In this document: one piece after another, positions 30,117 to 38,444 of the stretch
How positions within the stretch are numbered: position 1 is the stretch's first letter
Layout of the letters: every line of letters starts with the position of its first letter
DNA from: Pseudomonas sp. Root562
Lineage (GTDB): Bacteria; Pseudomonadota; Gammaproteobacteria; Pseudomonadales; Pseudomonadaceae
DNA length: 64,000 nucleotides
Direction of reading: 5' to 3'
NCBI RefSeq assembly: GCF_001427125.1
Contig: NZ_LMGK01000003.1
Coordinates: 87,659 to 151,658 of the forward strand
Translations under genes and position numbers: made by a program
The notes under the pieces: model-generated
Database searches by the model: none
Seen by the model: the letters and a program-made list of their open reading frames with translations, nothing else
Told to the model about the DNA's origin: nothing

Positions 30117-31202
30117 TCAGTGCATCAGGGTTTGCAGGCTGAACGGATAGCGGTATGACGCGGGTCGTCCCTTGGCCGAAAGCTTGTGGAAATCCACCCC
30201 GTAGTCCTGCGTGCGACTCATTGCCAACAGTCGTTTGGCTTGCGAACGGTTGATCAGTTGCAACAGTGGAATCTGTCGGTCGCGACCGCCGTACTGGCTG
30301 ATGTCGATCCCTTCGTCATAATCATGCAGTTCAACCAACGCCCAGCCGCCCAGGCTGAAATGCCCGCCAAGCAATACGCTCAAGCGATTGTCGAGCAGAG
30401 CCTGCAATGCCTCGGGTGAATTGTTGATGGCGCCGAACAACGCGTCCTTGCCCGGGACTCCCCCTGATTCGACATACGCCTGCATGACGCCAAACGCCAT
30501 TTCGTCGTTGGCCGCCCACACCAGTGAAGTCTGCGGATAGCGCTTGAACAACAGCTTGGCTTGCTCGTAGGCGCGCTGACGGGTCCAGCCGCCATACACC
30601 AGCTGGCGCAAACGCACTTGCGGGTGTTCCGCCAGCGCCCGACGCATGCCTTTTTCCCGCAACTGCGCCGAGGGCGTCACTTTCAGTCCGGAAAAAGCCA
30701 GCAGATCAATCATTTCGCCCGGCGCTACCGGGGGATGCGAGCGGATCAGTTCCTTGAGCATCAGGTAACCGCCCTCCTCGTCATTGGGCACCAGGCTGCC
30801 GATCCAGTCGGGATACTTGTTCGGTCGGGCGCCGAGCAGTTTTATCTGATCCACCGTCAGGGCATTGTTGACCATGAATAACTTCACCCCGCTGCCTTGA
30901 GCCAGGCGCAGTACTTCGGGGGCGACCGATTGCTCGTTGACGAACACCAGATAGTCGGGGCGATCGCTGCCCTGCAGGGCTTCGCGTGCCTGCTTGATAA
31001 TGTTTTCAGGAACCCGGTCGGAATACTGGATGCGCAGGTCCATGCCCAGATCAGCGGCGGCCGCCTGCATGAATTGCGAATAGCTGACCCAAAAGGCTTC
31101 CCTGGTGGTCCCCGGGTTGAGGAACAGCACTGACGCCGCTTGAGCACACGGTCCCGCGACCATGCCCAGCGCCAGCAATGCACCCCTTAGAAACTTCAAC
31201 AT
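30117..31202 (-). CDS. Periplasmic substrate-binding protein, sugar-binding (Peripla_BP) type, orphan
   Basis: A 361-aa exported protein from ATG at 31202 (MLKFLRGALLALGMVAGPCAQA, a clear signal peptide with cleavage after residue 22). The frame extends to 31232 without a better start. The mature part has the type I periplasmic binding fold: SVLFLNPGTTREAFW, DYLVFVNEQSVAPEVLRLAQGSGVKLFMVNN, and SLVWAANDEMAFGVMQAYVESGG, which echo ribose/AI-2-type binding proteins. No ABC permease or ATPase gene is nearby, so it more likely serves as a solute sensor for a membrane-bound kinase, cyclase or chemoreceptor elsewhere. The ligand is unknown. Confidence 0.82.
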   Translation of the reverse strand: MLKFLRGALLALGMVAGPCAQAASVLFLNPGTTREAFWVSYSQFMQAAAADLGMDLRIQYSDRVPENIIKQAREALQGSDRPDYLVFVNEQSVAPEVLRLAQGSGVKLFMVNNALTVDQIKLLGARPNKYPDWIGSLVPNDEEGGYLMLKELIRSHPPVAPGEMIDLLAFSGLKVTPSAQLREKGMRRALAEHPQVRLRQLVYGGWTRQRAYEQAKLLFKRYPQTSLVWAANDEMAFGVMQAYVESGGVPGKDALFGAINNSPEALQALLDNRLSVLLGGHFSLGGWALVELHDYDEGIDISQYGGRDRQIPLLQLINRSQAKRLLAMSRTQDYGVDFHKLSAKGRPASYRYPFSLQTLMH

Positions 31203-31317
31203 GTGTCGTCCGAGCCCCCGGAAATTCGCCACGCATTATAGCCAGCGAACGTCCGCAAAACGGCGTTTATTGCGGTTTTTGTCCGACAATCGTCGGAACG
31301 AGGCTCGGTCGGGTCGG

Positions 31318-31431
31318 TTATTGATGACTTACCCAGAATACGGCGGTGCCGACCACAAGAATGATCAGGAACAGAATCGCCCAGGCATCGACTGTGCTGT
31401 CGCTTTTCCTTGCTTTGGTTGGGTTGCTCAT
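31318..31431 (-). CDS. Small single-pass membrane protein (37 aa), uncharacterised
   Basis: A short frame: MSNPTKARKSDSTVDAWAI, followed by a hydrophobic helix (LFLIILVVGTAVFWV, about residues 19-34) and a stop after SHQ. A good ribosome site AAGAGGCG lies before the ATG at 31431. A charged N-terminus plus one helix gives an N-in membrane micro-protein. I recognise no function. It lies between the orphan binding protein and cysI, on the strand opposite cysI. Confidence 0.7.
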   Translation of the reverse strand: MSNPTKARKSDSTVDAWAILFLIILVVGTAVFWVSHQ

Positions 31432-31537
31432 TGCATCGCCTCTTGTCGGTTTTATCGGTGATTGCATAAGGACTCGACCACAGTTAAGACGATGATTGCC
31501 CGCACGACAAATGTGGGTTATCTAACAACCCTTCTCG

Positions 31538-31565
31538 TTAGGCGATTTGGTTCTTTATATATACT
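31538..31565 (+). promoter_or_regulatory. Probable promoter of cysI
   Basis: A strong -10 TATACT (31560-31565) is preceded at 16 bases by a poor -35 (TTAGGC, 31538-31543). A weak -35 suits an activator-dependent promoter, and CysB is the usual activator of cysI, though I cannot identify its site. The leader to the cysI ATG would be about 150 bases. Confidence 0.4.
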
Positions 31566-31721
31566 CAAACATCACTTTTGCGCATAACTGCAAACTGGTA
31601 TCTTGCCCCGGCTCCATTAGGAGTGCGCGGCCGTGCGCGCAGAATTGCAGAGGCTCTTGGACTGCGGCAAGCAAAAAACGCAGCTGCATCCGAGCGACCC
31701 AAGCCTGAGAACAGGACTTAT

Positions 31722-33380
31722 ATGTACGTATACGACGAATACGATCAGCGGATCATCGAGGACCGCGTCAAGCAGTTCCGTGATCAGACCCGACGCTATC
31801 TGGCAGGTGAGCTGAGCGAAGAAGAATTCCGCCCCCTGCGCCTGCAAAATGGCCTTTACATCCAGCGTTTCGCACCGATGTTGCGAGTCGCGGTGCCTTA
31901 CGGCCAGCTGACTTCGCGACAAATGCGAATGATGGCCAAGATCGCCCGGGACTACGACAAGGGCTACGCCCATATCAGTACCCGGCAGAACGTGCAGTTC
32001 AACTGGCCGGCCGTGGAAGATATCCCGGACATCCTCGCTGAACTGGCCACCGTGCAGATGCACGCGATCCAGACCAGCGGCAACTGCCTGCGCAACGTCA
32101 CCACCGACCAGTTCGCCGGTGTCGCCGCCGACGAACTCATCGACCCGCGCCCATGGTGCGAGATCGTCCGCCAGTGGACCACGTTCCACCCGGAATTCGC
32201 CTACCTGCCACGCAAATTCAAGATCGCCGTGAACGGTTCGACCTCCGACCGTGCCGCCATCGAAGTCCACGACATCGGCCTTGAGCCGGTGCACAACGCC
32301 GCTGGCGAACTGGGCTTCCGTGTGCTGGTCGGCGGTGGTTTGGGGCGTACCCCTGTGGTGGGCGCATTCATCAATGAATTCCTGCCGTGGCAAGACCTGT
32401 TGAGCTATCTCGACGCCATCCTGCGTGTCTACAACCGCTATGGCCGTCGCGACAACAAGTACAAGGCGCGGATCAAGATCCTGGTGAAAGCGCTGACGCC
32501 TGAAGTTTTCGCGCAGAAAGTCGATGCGGAAATGGAGCACCTGCGCGGTGGCCAGACCACGCTGACCGAAGCCGAGGTACATCGCGTCGCCAAACATTTC
32601 GTCGATCCAGACTACAAGTCCCTCGACAACCAGAACGCTGCCCTGGCCGAACTCGACCAGCAACACCCGGGCTTCGCCCGCTGGCGCGCGCGCAACACCC
32701 TGGCCCACAAGAAGCCGGGTTATGTTGCCGTGACCCTGTCGTTGAAGCCGACCGGCGTAGCACCGGGCGACATCACTGACAAGCAGCTGGACGCCGTGGC
32801 CGACCTGGCCGAGCGCTATAGCTTCGGTCAACTGCGCACCTCCCACGAACAGAACATCATTCTGGCCGACGTTGAACAGGACAAATTGTTCACGCTGTGG
32901 GGCGAGTTGCGCGAGAAAGGTTTCGCCACGCCGAACATCGGCCTGCTGACTGACATCATCTGCTGCCCGGGCGGCGATTTCTGCTCCCTGGCCAACGCCA
33001 AGTCGATCCCGATCGCCGAATCGATCCAGCGCCGTTTCGACGACCTGGACTACCTGTTCGATATCGGCGAACTGGACCTGAACATCTCCGGTTGCATGAA
33101 CGCCTGCGGTCACCACCACGTCGGCCACATCGGCATTCTCGGGGTGGACAAGAAAGGCGAAGAGTTCTATCAGGTTTCCCTCGGCGGCAGCGCCAGTCGC
33201 GACGCCAGCCTGGGCAAGATCCTTGGCCCGTCCTTCGCTCAGGAAGACATGCCTGACGTGATCGAGAAGCTGATCGACGTGTACATCGAACAACGTACCG
33301 AAGACGAGCGCTTCATCGACACCTATCAGCGTATTGGCATCGACCTCTTCAAGGAACGCGTCTATGCAGCGAATCATTAA
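31722..33380 (+). CDS. cysI: Sulfite reductase hemoprotein (siroheme / 4Fe-4S)
   Basis: A 552-aa protein from ATG at 31722 (MYVYDEYDQRIIEDRVKQFRDQTRRYLAG). The open frame runs back to 31578, but AGGA at 31713 and the family start favour 31722. The two ferredoxin-like nitrite/sulfite reductase halves are present, with HISTRQNVQFNW (about 86-97) and RTSHEQNIIL (about 372-381) in each, and the cluster/siroheme ligands in CCPGGDFC (about 414-421) and SGCMNACGHH (about 455-464). It reduces sulfite to sulfide with six electrons for cysteine synthesis. The gene overlaps the next one by 17 bases. Confidence 0.94.
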   Translation: MYVYDEYDQRIIEDRVKQFRDQTRRYLAGELSEEEFRPLRLQNGLYIQRFAPMLRVAVPYGQLTSRQMRMMAKIARDYDKGYAHISTRQNVQFNWPAVEDIPDILAELATVQMHAIQTSGNCLRNVTTDQFAGVAADELIDPRPWCEIVRQWTTFHPEFAYLPRKFKIAVNGSTSDRAAIEVHDIGLEPVHNAAGELGFRVLVGGGLGRTPVVGAFINEFLPWQDLLSYLDAILRVYNRYGRRDNKYKARIKILVKALTPEVFAQKVDAEMEHLRGGQTTLTEAEVHRVAKHFVDPDYKSLDNQNAALAELDQQHPGFARWRARNTLAHKKPGYVAVTLSLKPTGVAPGDITDKQLDAVADLAERYSFGQLRTSHEQNIILADVEQDKLFTLWGELREKGFATPNIGLLTDIICCPGGDFCSLANAKSIPIAESIQRRFDDLDYLFDIGELDLNISGCMNACGHHHVGHIGILGVDKKGEEFYQVSLGGSASRDASLGKILGPSFAQEDMPDVIEKLIDVYIEQRTEDERFIDTYQRIGIDLFKERVYAANH

Positions 33381-33858
33381 GAACAACGCCGTCGTCGACG
33401 AAACCTGGCACCTGCTGCCCAAGGATTTCAACATCGACGAGATCACCAACTGCGACGACTACATCGTCCCGCTGCAATTGTGGCGCGAACACAGCCGTAT
33501 GCTCCTGGCCCGCGACGGCGGCCTGGGTATCTGGCTGGATGCCGATGAAGAAGCCGAGGAAATCGGAGAGGATGTCGAGAGTTTCCAGGTCATCGCCTTG
33601 AACTTCCCGGCCTTCACCGATGGCCGCAACTACTCCAACGCCCGTCTGCTGCGTGACCGCTACGGTTTCAAAGGCGAATTGCGGGCGATTGGCGACGTGC
33701 TGCGCGATCAATTGTTCTACATGCACCGCTGCGGATTCGATGCATTCGCGATCCGTGCCGATAAAGACCCGTACGAAGCCCTGGAAGGTCTCAAGGACTT
33801 CTCGGTGACCTATCAGGCCGCCACCGACGAACCGCTGCCGCTGTTCCGTCGCCGTTGA
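33364..33858 (+). CDS. DUF934-family protein, sulfite reductase companion
   Basis: A 164-aa protein from ATG at 33364 (MQRIIKNNAVVDETWHLLPKD), overlapping the cysI 3' end by 17 bases. Central segments VIALNFPAFTDGRNYSNARLLRDRYGFKGELRAIGDVLRDQLFYMHRCGFDAF match the DUF934 family, which nearly always follows this type of cysI in proteobacteria and is sometimes annotated as an oxidoreductase or CysI-associated factor. The family often lacks known cofactors, and its role is probably support or electron supply for sulfite reduction. A terminator hairpin follows. Confidence 0.88.
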   Translation: MQRIIKNNAVVDETWHLLPKDFNIDEITNCDDYIVPLQLWREHSRMLLARDGGLGIWLDADEEAEEIGEDVESFQVIALNFPAFTDGRNYSNARLLRDRYGFKGELRAIGDVLRDQLFYMHRCGFDAFAIRADKDPYEALEGLKDFSVTYQAATDEPLPLFRRR

Positions 33859-33864
33859 CAGCTG

Positions 33865-33894
33865 TAGCCCTGCTCCCCATCGGCAGCAGGGCTA
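33865..33894. terminator. Bidirectional terminator-like hairpin
   Basis: TAGCCCTGCT (33865-33874) pairs perfectly with AGCAGGGCTA (33885-33894) around 10 bases. It lies between the convergent DUF934 and LRR-protein genes. T-tracts are poor on both sides. Confidence 0.6.
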
Positions 33895-33917
33895 TTGGCT
33901 ACCCGCCCTTGAAATCC

Positions 33918-36900
33918 TTATTGCTGGATGGGAATCGGTTGCCCCAACGCCGCCCAGTCCCGGTATAACTGCGCACGGCTTTCCAATGCCGTGAACACCG
34001 CGACAGGGTTATCCAGAGCGCCCGCCGGAATCGGCGTATTGCGGGTCAAGCGCTCCAGCAGTTCATCCGATGCATCCGCATCGACCAGCAGTCGCCAGAC
34101 CCGTGTTTGAAGATCCAGGTAATTGACCCGGAAATCCGCGGTGAGGGTCAGGGTATTCATCGTTCCTAAAAATCGCCCACCTCCCGGCCTGAGCGCCAGG
34201 CGCTGCCAGACCTCAAGCCGAGCGTTTCGCTGCGTTCCTTCAATCCCGTTCAACCAGGCCAGCGGATCCGAATACGCGGGGCCAGGCGCACCCAGCCACA
34301 AGTTGATGCCTGTTTGCTCCCGATGCGTGACCAACCGCCGCAAGGTGTCCTCATCATCCAGCGGGTTATTCCACAGCAGCACCCGATCCCTGGCGATGGC
34401 TTGATTCAGCACGGCCAGCGGCACTCGGCGAATGCCGTTGTTGCGCAGATCCAGGGTCGTCAGGTAGGGCTGATCCATGACCCCGATGGGGCACGTGGTA
34501 ATGCGGGTGTTGTTCAAATTGAGCGAACGTAGCTTGTCCATTCCCAGTATCACCGGTGGAACGCGCAACGGGTTTTCGCTCAAGTCCAGCGATTGCAGAT
34601 TGGTCAGCGAGCTCAACTGCGCTGCCGTGGTTTCCTCAAAGGTCAGTTGGGTGGCACGCAGATTCAAGGTTGTCAGATGCTGCAACTGGGCAACGGCCGG
34701 TGGCAACACAGATTCCAGTTCACCATCGAGGTTGAATAACCGCAGGTCAGTGTCTTGCAGATTGAGTGTCCGCAGGTTCGCAAAACACTCCAGAAAGCCA
34801 TTGAGCGTCTCTCCTTCCGTCAACTGCAACTGCTGCAGATTCAGCCCGATGACATCATTGAAACGCACGTTGAGCGCCGGCAGCCGATGGTAGTCTTCGT
34901 GGCTCATGTCCATCACGAAACCATCGACATGATTGCCTGAATAGTGGCTATGTTCCTGCGGTGCGCGTTTTTTCCAGATGGCGATCAACTCTTCGGCCAA
35001 CTCGTCACGAGTCGCCGTTTCCTGGCGCATGGTGTCCTGGACCATCTGTGCATTGCGCAAAGCAAGTTGCGCGTGGGTCAATCCTTCTGTTCCAGGATCG
35101 CCCATGTTCAGGAACGGGATATCCATTTCGTCGATATCCACTCCCACCTGATCGATCCAGGTATCGATGTCCATATGCAGTTGATGCATTTGCTGGCGCA
35201 ACGTGTCGATGTGGCGTTGCGCACCACTGCCCAGAGGTAGCAGAACGTCATCGGCCTCACTGTCGGTGAATTCAGGATAGATCTCCCTGAGCTGCAACCT
35301 CATGATTTCGTGGGTCAATTGCGCGGCGTGGGGCGTATCCGGAAAACCTCCGCCTTTCAAGCCCTGTGCTTCGAAGGGCAAACCGGAGTCCATCCTGCCC
35401 AACCCCAGCATGAGCTCTGAACGGGGCAACGGTTGGTCACCGATCTTGAGTTTAAGTTGTTTGCCCGGGTCACTGGATATCAGCCCTAAGGCCGAGCGCT
35501 CATCCTCTGACAACAGCTCTGCAACCGCTGAGTAGACATCGGTGGTTGAAGCCGCTTGCGTGGACGGCAGATATCCCGCCTCCACCCTGATCAGGATCCG
35601 GCAATCCGGCGCTTCGAGCGGTCCGCTGCGATCCAGCAGGCGTCCGCCGATGGAGGCGTCGCGCACTTCGATGCGCAAACCTTTGGGCCAACCTGGCAGA
35701 CGGCTCATTGAATGCAGGGCCAGGGTATCCGACGCAGGATTGGCGATTGACTGCAGATAAAGACCTTCATAGGCCCGGTTCAGGCGCACATGCTGCTGGT
35801 ATTGACGAGCCTTGCCATCGAGTTGTCTGAACAGCCACCGGGCCTGGGAAGCGTCCGGTGCCGCCGTCAAATCAACCCCATAGCGATCGAGCATTTGTTC
35901 CACAGCCGTTCTCGGCAATTCGGGATATTGGCGCTGGAACAGCTTCACCCATTCGTATTCGGACTGCTGCAGCGCCTGATACCGCTGATAGAAAAGGTCA
36001 CCTGGCGCGGTGGATGAACGAGTTTGTGCCATGACTTCCTGATCGATGCTGAAGCGCTCAATGGTGTCCGCCAGCAACGGGGTCGGCGGCCGGCCAGACT
36101 GCATCAGGCGCAGCATGTCATTGTCGACCGCACTGACCTTGCCGATCTGTGCCAGCACCTCGTCACTGAATGTGCCCGCAGGCGCGCCGACGCCCCGCAG
36201 CAGATCCACCCGTGAGGGCATTGGCCCAGGTGGCGGTGCAGGCAATGCGGTGGGTTCGGGATGGGGTCCGGCTGCGGGTTCGCGCGGTAAGTCTTGCGAC
36301 GGAATCAGCTTGCCAGCCTGAGCCTCTTCGCCAATGGCCGACGTGGCATCGGCAACCAGAGGCAGCGCGTTGAGCAACCCGAAGACCGTGCGGGTCACCC
36401 CCTCGGAACGCTGTTCGGCCGTTTCAGCACTTACTGCCTGATCCAGGCCATAGGCCGCATCGAGCAGCCCGGCCAGGGCCAGAAAACCCTCACCGCCCGG
36501 GACGAACAATGCCAGCGGACCGAATCGGTTGACCCATTGCACAATGGGTTCGATGACCGCGTTCAAATTATCGCGGTTGACCTGGGCGTCATCACGAATA
36601 GTATCGACGCTGGCCTGAGCGGCCTGCTTCATGCTCGATACCAGTTGCGCGAAAGGGTCGGTTCTCGGGGAAGCCAGGTCGAAGGCAATGTAATCATCGG
36701 GGTTCCAATAGCCATCGTCATTGAAGAAGCCGGCCTCCTTCGTCAACCGATGCTCCCTGGGGTATTGCGCCATGCCCTCCAGCGCGGTTAGTACACCGGC
36801 GTGAAAGGTGCCGTCGCTGCGATCCTCCTTGGCGAAGTGCGCAGCCAGCGCCTGCCTCGTTTCGGCGTCCTGCGCCTGGTCAACGACCCACCGGCGCAGC

Positions 36901-37769
36901 TGGGAGGTATCGGTAAACTCGTGCAAGGGTGAAGAGTTGCCCGGGACAAACATCAAAACTCTGCCGCTGGACCGCTCGCGGTAACACCAGATATCCGTTG
37001 CGGTGTATCGGTAAAGCCTGAGACGGTTTGCCTGCACATTCGAAGGCATTCGCGTCACGGCTTGCAGCTGCTCGATCGTCAATGTCCCCCAGGTCTGGCC
37101 GACAGGCAAACCCGCCGCCTGCATCGCCAGCTCCAGGCCCTCTGGAGACAGGCTGTTTTCTTGCCGTTGCAGCCAGGAGGACATGACAAACGCGGCTTTG
37201 GTGGATGTTCTCAGGGCAAAAGGTTCGGCAGCCGCAATCACCTCGTCAGTGGGCCACGCTTTGTCGACATAGTCCCTGTACAAATCCTTGAAAGACAGCT
37301 GCCAGACCCATTTCTTGAAATCTGCGGGCCGCACATTGATTTGGGTCTGCGGCCCGAAGGTTTGCGGCACTATCTGCCGATAAATACCTTCATAGGTTTT
37401 GTGATTACCGCTACCGTCATCGGCGAATTCATCGACATGCTCAACGACGCGAACGGCCGGCCCGATATCCGGCGGCGTATACAGACCGAAAGCCGTTTCA
37501 CCGAAATGCCCGTCGCCGACGGTCTGGTAATTGCTGAGCAGCACCTGAACCAGGCTTTGCGAATTCGCGACCTGTCCCTGGTAAATGCCGTCCTGTGCAG
37601 GATGGCCGCGGTAATCGTAATCGAGGGTGACAAGCAGGGCATCCTGCGGATCGATAGCCCATTTTTGCTTGATCAGATACTCGGCAAACTGGGTCGGGGT
37701 TTGTGGCAGCGTAGTGTCGACAGCGACCTTCAGCGCCTCGTACAGGGGTTGGAGAGGATACTCGTTCAT
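33918..37769 (-). CDS. Large toxin-type LRR protein related to NEL effectors but lacking the catalytic Cys segment
   Basis: A 1283-aa protein paralogous in layout to the 2353-aa protein at 22678-29739. Both share the DUF6543/dermonecrotic-toxin N-terminal character and phrases such as LALHSMSRLPGWPKGLRIEVR, here near residues 690-710. A hydrophobic segment FGPLALFVPGGEGFLALAGLLDAAYGL lies near 414-440, a Pro-rich stretch near 490-505, and an LRR block near 1000-1115 (LRTLNLQDTDL, LTTLNLRATQL, LQSLDLSENPL, LRSLNLNNTRI, LTTLDLRNNGI). After the LRRs the start of a NEL-like domain is visible (FLGTMNTLTLTADF...LQTRVWRLLVDADA), but the chain ends at residue 1283 without the Cys-x-Asp motif. It may be a pseudo-ligase, a decoy or a toxin acting through its N-terminal half. 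Confidence 0.82.
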   Translation of the reverse strand: MNEYPLQPLYEALKVAVDTTLPQTPTQFAEYLIKQKWAIDPQDALLVTLDYDYRGHPAQDGIYQGQVANSQSLVQVLLSNYQTVGDGHFGETAFGLYTPPDIGPAVRVVEHVDEFADDGSGNHKTYEGIYRQIVPQTFGPQTQINVRPADFKKWVWQLSFKDLYRDYVDKAWPTDEVIAAAEPFALRTSTKAAFVMSSWLQRQENSLSPEGLELAMQAAGLPVGQTWGTLTIEQLQAVTRMPSNVQANRLRLYRYTATDIWCYRERSSGRVLMFVPGNSSPLHEFTDTSQLRRWVVDQAQDAETRQALAAHFAKEDRSDGTFHAGVLTALEGMAQYPREHRLTKEAGFFNDDGYWNPDDYIAFDLASPRTDPFAQLVSSMKQAAQASVDTIRDDAQVNRDNLNAVIEPIVQWVNRFGPLALFVPGGEGFLALAGLLDAAYGLDQAVSAETAEQRSEGVTRTVFGLLNALPLVADATSAIGEEAQAGKLIPSQDLPREPAAGPHPEPTALPAPPPGPMPSRVDLLRGVGAPAGTFSDEVLAQIGKVSAVDNDMLRLMQSGRPPTPLLADTIERFSIDQEVMAQTRSSTAPGDLFYQRYQALQQSEYEWVKLFQRQYPELPRTAVEQMLDRYGVDLTAAPDASQARWLFRQLDGKARQYQQHVRLNRAYEGLYLQSIANPASDTLALHSMSRLPGWPKGLRIEVRDASIGGRLLDRSGPLEAPDCRILIRVEAGYLPSTQAASTTDVYSAVAELLSEDERSALGLISSDPGKQLKLKIGDQPLPRSELMLGLGRMDSGLPFEAQGLKGGGFPDTPHAAQLTHEIMRLQLREIYPEFTDSEADDVLLPLGSGAQRHIDTLRQQMHQLHMDIDTWIDQVGVDIDEMDIPFLNMGDPGTEGLTHAQLALRNAQMVQDTMRQETATRDELAEELIAIWKKRAPQEHSHYSGNHVDGFVMDMSHEDYHRLPALNVRFNDVIGLNLQQLQLTEGETLNGFLECFANLRTLNLQDTDLRLFNLDGELESVLPPAVAQLQHLTTLNLRATQLTFEETTAAQLSSLTNLQSLDLSENPLRVPPVILGMDKLRSLNLNNTRITTCPIGVMDQPYLTTLDLRNNGIRRVPLAVLNQAIARDRVLLWNNPLDDEDTLRRLVTHREQTGINLWLGAPGPAYSDPLAWLNGIEGTQRNARLEVWQRLALRPGGGRFLGTMNTLTLTADFRVNYLDLQTRVWRLLVDADASDELLERLTRNTPIPAGALDNPVAVFTALESRAQLYRDWAALGQPIPIQQ

Positions 37770-37890
37770 TGCGCAGTCCGTTGCAGTGGAAGGATTTCAC
37801 TCTAACCAATGTGAACGTTTTGCAATGTGGGAAGAAGCAGATAGCACTTGTAGGAGCGGGCTCGCCTTGTCCACCGTCACCCATAAATAA

Positions 37891-37916
37891 GTCTTGATGA
37901 TGTTGATCATCAAGAC
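37891..37916 (-). terminator. Hairpin downstream of the 101-aa gene
   Basis: GTCTTGATGAT (37891-37901) pairs perfectly with ATCATCAAGAC (37906-37916). On the minus strand it follows the stop at 37946 by about 30 bases and is followed by TTATTTATG, a weak U-rich tail. Confidence 0.5.
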
Positions 37917-37945
37917 CTTACTTGAACTTCGCTTCTAAAGAAGGG

Positions 37946-38251
37946 TTAAAACGCGACTTGCTGCAGTCCTCTTTTCTGAATGGCATATGCCAATGCAGCG
38001 ACATCTTCAAATAACGTACCGTTCAAACTTCCCCAGTTTGCACCTACGATGAAAACCTTGAAGTCCGGCTTCGACGGACTGGGCTGATGGCGCCTGATAA
38101 GGGTGAACAGGATTTCACCATTGGATCGATGGACAACCTTGTGATCCTTTTTGGGCCGTAGATCGATAAGAAACATGGACTCTTCGGGCAATAGCTTTAC
38201 AAAAAGAGCTAAGTCATCCGGATTACCATTGTATTGAGTGCTTATTTCCAT
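37946..38251 (-). CDS. Hypothetical protein (101 aa), possible partner of the downstream LRR protein
   Basis: A 101-aa protein starting MEISTQYNGNPDDLALFVKLLPEES, with a good AAGGAAG ribosome site before ATG at 38251. The content (MFLIDLRPKKDHKVVHRSNGEILFTLIRRH..., then FKVFIVGANWGSLNGTLFEDVAALAYAIQKRGL) suggests a small alpha/beta fold with no signal peptide or membrane helix. I do not recognise the family. It lies 176 bases upstream of the 1283-aa LRR protein on the same strand, and its own leader is markedly AT-rich compared with the rest of the window, a possible sign of transfer. A chaperone or immunity role is conceivable but unsupported. Confidence 0.6.
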   Translation of the reverse strand: MEISTQYNGNPDDLALFVKLLPEESMFLIDLRPKKDHKVVHRSNGEILFTLIRRHQPSPSKPDFKVFIVGANWGSLNGTLFEDVAALAYAIQKRGLQQVAF

Positions 38252-38393
38252 TGTGCAACTTCCTTGCTGCTGATTAGGGAAAGTCGATTCTAATCAATGC
38301 ACCTGACAAGTAAACGCCATTAATAAGCACAAAATATTTATTGGACTAGAGATTCTAATACTTAATTAACGCACTCAACTTTCCGCCCAAAAT

Positions 38394-38420
38394 AAAACCG
38401 CAGCTAATGCTGCGGTTTTA
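38394..38420. terminator. Intrinsic terminator downstream of sohB
   Basis: AAAACCGCAGC (38394-38404) pairs with GCTGCGGTTTTA (38408-38419), flanked by A- and T-rich ends on both strands. It begins 25 bases beyond the sohB stop and can work in both directions. Confidence 0.85.
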
Positions 38421-38444
38421 TTGAGTGCCGGTGTAGCTCATGCA

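Noticed and set aside
31617..33449. 610-aa minus-strand open frame opposite cysI
   Set aside because: cysI on the plus strand has all cluster ligands; the minus frame has no family features.
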